From Lethocerus indicus (lineage: Eukaryota; Arthropoda; Insecta; Hemiptera; Belostomatidae): a stretch of DNA of 64,000 nucleotides. The position numbers and the translations under genes are program-made. How positions within the stretch are numbered: position 1 is the stretch's first letter; every line of letters starts with the position of its first letter. Location: assembly GCA_019843655.1 (NCBI GenBank), contig JACDQD010000011.1, positions 14,426,604-14,490,603 on the forward strand. The letters run 5' to 3'. A model generated the notes under the pieces. The model made no database searches. It saw nothing but the letters and a program-made list of their open reading frames with translations, and was not told where the DNA came from. This document shows positions 63,083 to 64,000 of this stretch, in pieces.

Positions 63083-64000
63083 AATTCATTAATCGGTCTC
63101 TAAATAATCTAGTAATCTAATAGATTACCTACTGTCAAAAGGGGGTCAAGTTGTAAACTCCCACCACGTGTATCAACCTCCCGTAAATAGGGAGGTCAGA
63201 AGGTGAATATAATAACGGCCAAACAATGGACGCATAACCGCCGTCAATTCGTGTAGCGCTTAATCCGGCCTCAAATTCGATAGCGGAGGCTACACTATCG
63301 GGACAAGGCCTGTCTGACAGGGACCAAGTGCCGCCGCTACACGGCCCGGCCCTGCATCAATACACAGGAAGGGCGACAAACCGGAAACCGGCCGGCAGTT
63401 TCCTCGACTCGCCGGTTGTGTTCCGCCCTCCCTCCCTATCCCTCTCTCTCTCTCTCTCTCTCTCGCTCCTGGCTCCAGTTTGTGGCCCCGGGGTAGGCGG
63501 CCCACCGACCTGACAGTTGACCACTTTGTCCGCGCCACCCGTCCCACTGTCCGCTAATTCTAAGTGAATTAACATTTCCGCCCTTATGAGAGGCGGGCAG
63601 CGACGCATTGTTCACATCTGACCCGTCGGCATTTGCACGGTCGAACGATTACGCTCGATTATCATTTACTTCAACAACAAATACACCTGTCTCGGATTTA
63701 TAATGTATCTTAAGAATACATTATTTTGGCATTCGGGACATCTCTCGGTATATTTTGGATTTCTTATCACATTGTTTTTAGCTCGATTTCTTCTGGGCGA
63801 CCCGAATGAACGCTCCGCGCTAAAACAGCCTTTAACCGAAATTAACCTCTGAACGAATTCATTTCCTCCCGAGAAATCGTTTTGAATACTTTCCCTCATT
63901 TCAAAACATGTACCGAGATTCCGGATCGCTGGATAACTCTTCTCATTGTACCGCTCAAATACTTTACGAAACTGGTTACGCGTCCAACGAATCAAGCCGG
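63083..64000. other. Non-coding stretch, no gene recognised
   Basis: GC-rich at 63290-63540 with a (TC)n tract, otherwise mixed. The minus-strand frame at 63666-63995 (109 codons) lies close to the window edge, so I cannot judge whether it continues; it has no motif I recognise. Confidence 0.5.
63442..63464. repeat. (TC)n microsatellite
   Basis: About eleven TC units, preceded by CCCTCCCTCCC. The minus-strand Arg/Glu-rich frames here are microsatellite translation. Confidence 0.95.

Noticed and set aside
1..64000. CRISPR arrays, rRNA, spliceosomal RNAs, conserved insect miRNAs (let-7, miR-1, miR-9, miR-10, miR-124, bantam), telomeric TTAGG arrays
   Set aside because: I looked for their characteristic strings on both strands by eye and found none.

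Overview
This is a 64 kb stretch of eukaryotic nuclear DNA, most likely from an arthropod and probably an insect. The only recognisable coding-derived sequence is two decayed fragments of a Jockey-like non-LTR retrotransposon (ORF2, C-terminal to the reverse transcriptase core), of a type common in insect genomes. There are no operon-like gene runs, no ribosome-binding-site-spaced ORFs, and no intact gene on either strand. AT-rich islands alternate with CpG-bearing GC-rich islands, with many microsatellites, especially (GA)n/(CT)n tracts. The species cannot be named from sequence alone.

I found no protein-coding gene I can support. The longest open frames (about 160 codons) are no longer than chance allows for a window this size. 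Several are translations of microsatellites or of repeat arms. The window reads as intergenic or intronic DNA. Exons shorter than about 40 codons could be missed by eye.

Layout: 1-2202 unannotated; 2203-2828 first 5'-truncated retrotransposon; 2829-5544 unannotated, with a GA tract; 5545-5753 fold-back element copy 1; 7091-7166 copy 2 (one arm); 7167-21186 unannotated, with purine tracts and a G-quadruplex motif; 21187-21383 copy 3; 21384-35732 unannotated except a possible tRNA-like remnant near 29630; 35733-35930 copy 4; 36233-36281 (GGA)n; up to 57796 unannotated; 57797-58130 copy 5, a near-perfect 122-bp-arm palindrome; 61121-61218 copy 6 (one arm); 61332-61428 a separate perfect 26-bp-stem hairpin; 62705-63072 second retrotransposon fragment with a clean 10-bp target-site duplication; 63083-64000 unannotated.

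The two most interesting items are a six-copy fold-back (hairpin) repeat family, which I could not assign to a named family, and the isolated 26-bp perfect inverted repeat at 61332-61428. Both would make long double-stranded RNA hairpins if transcribed. No genes here work together in any way the sequence reveals.
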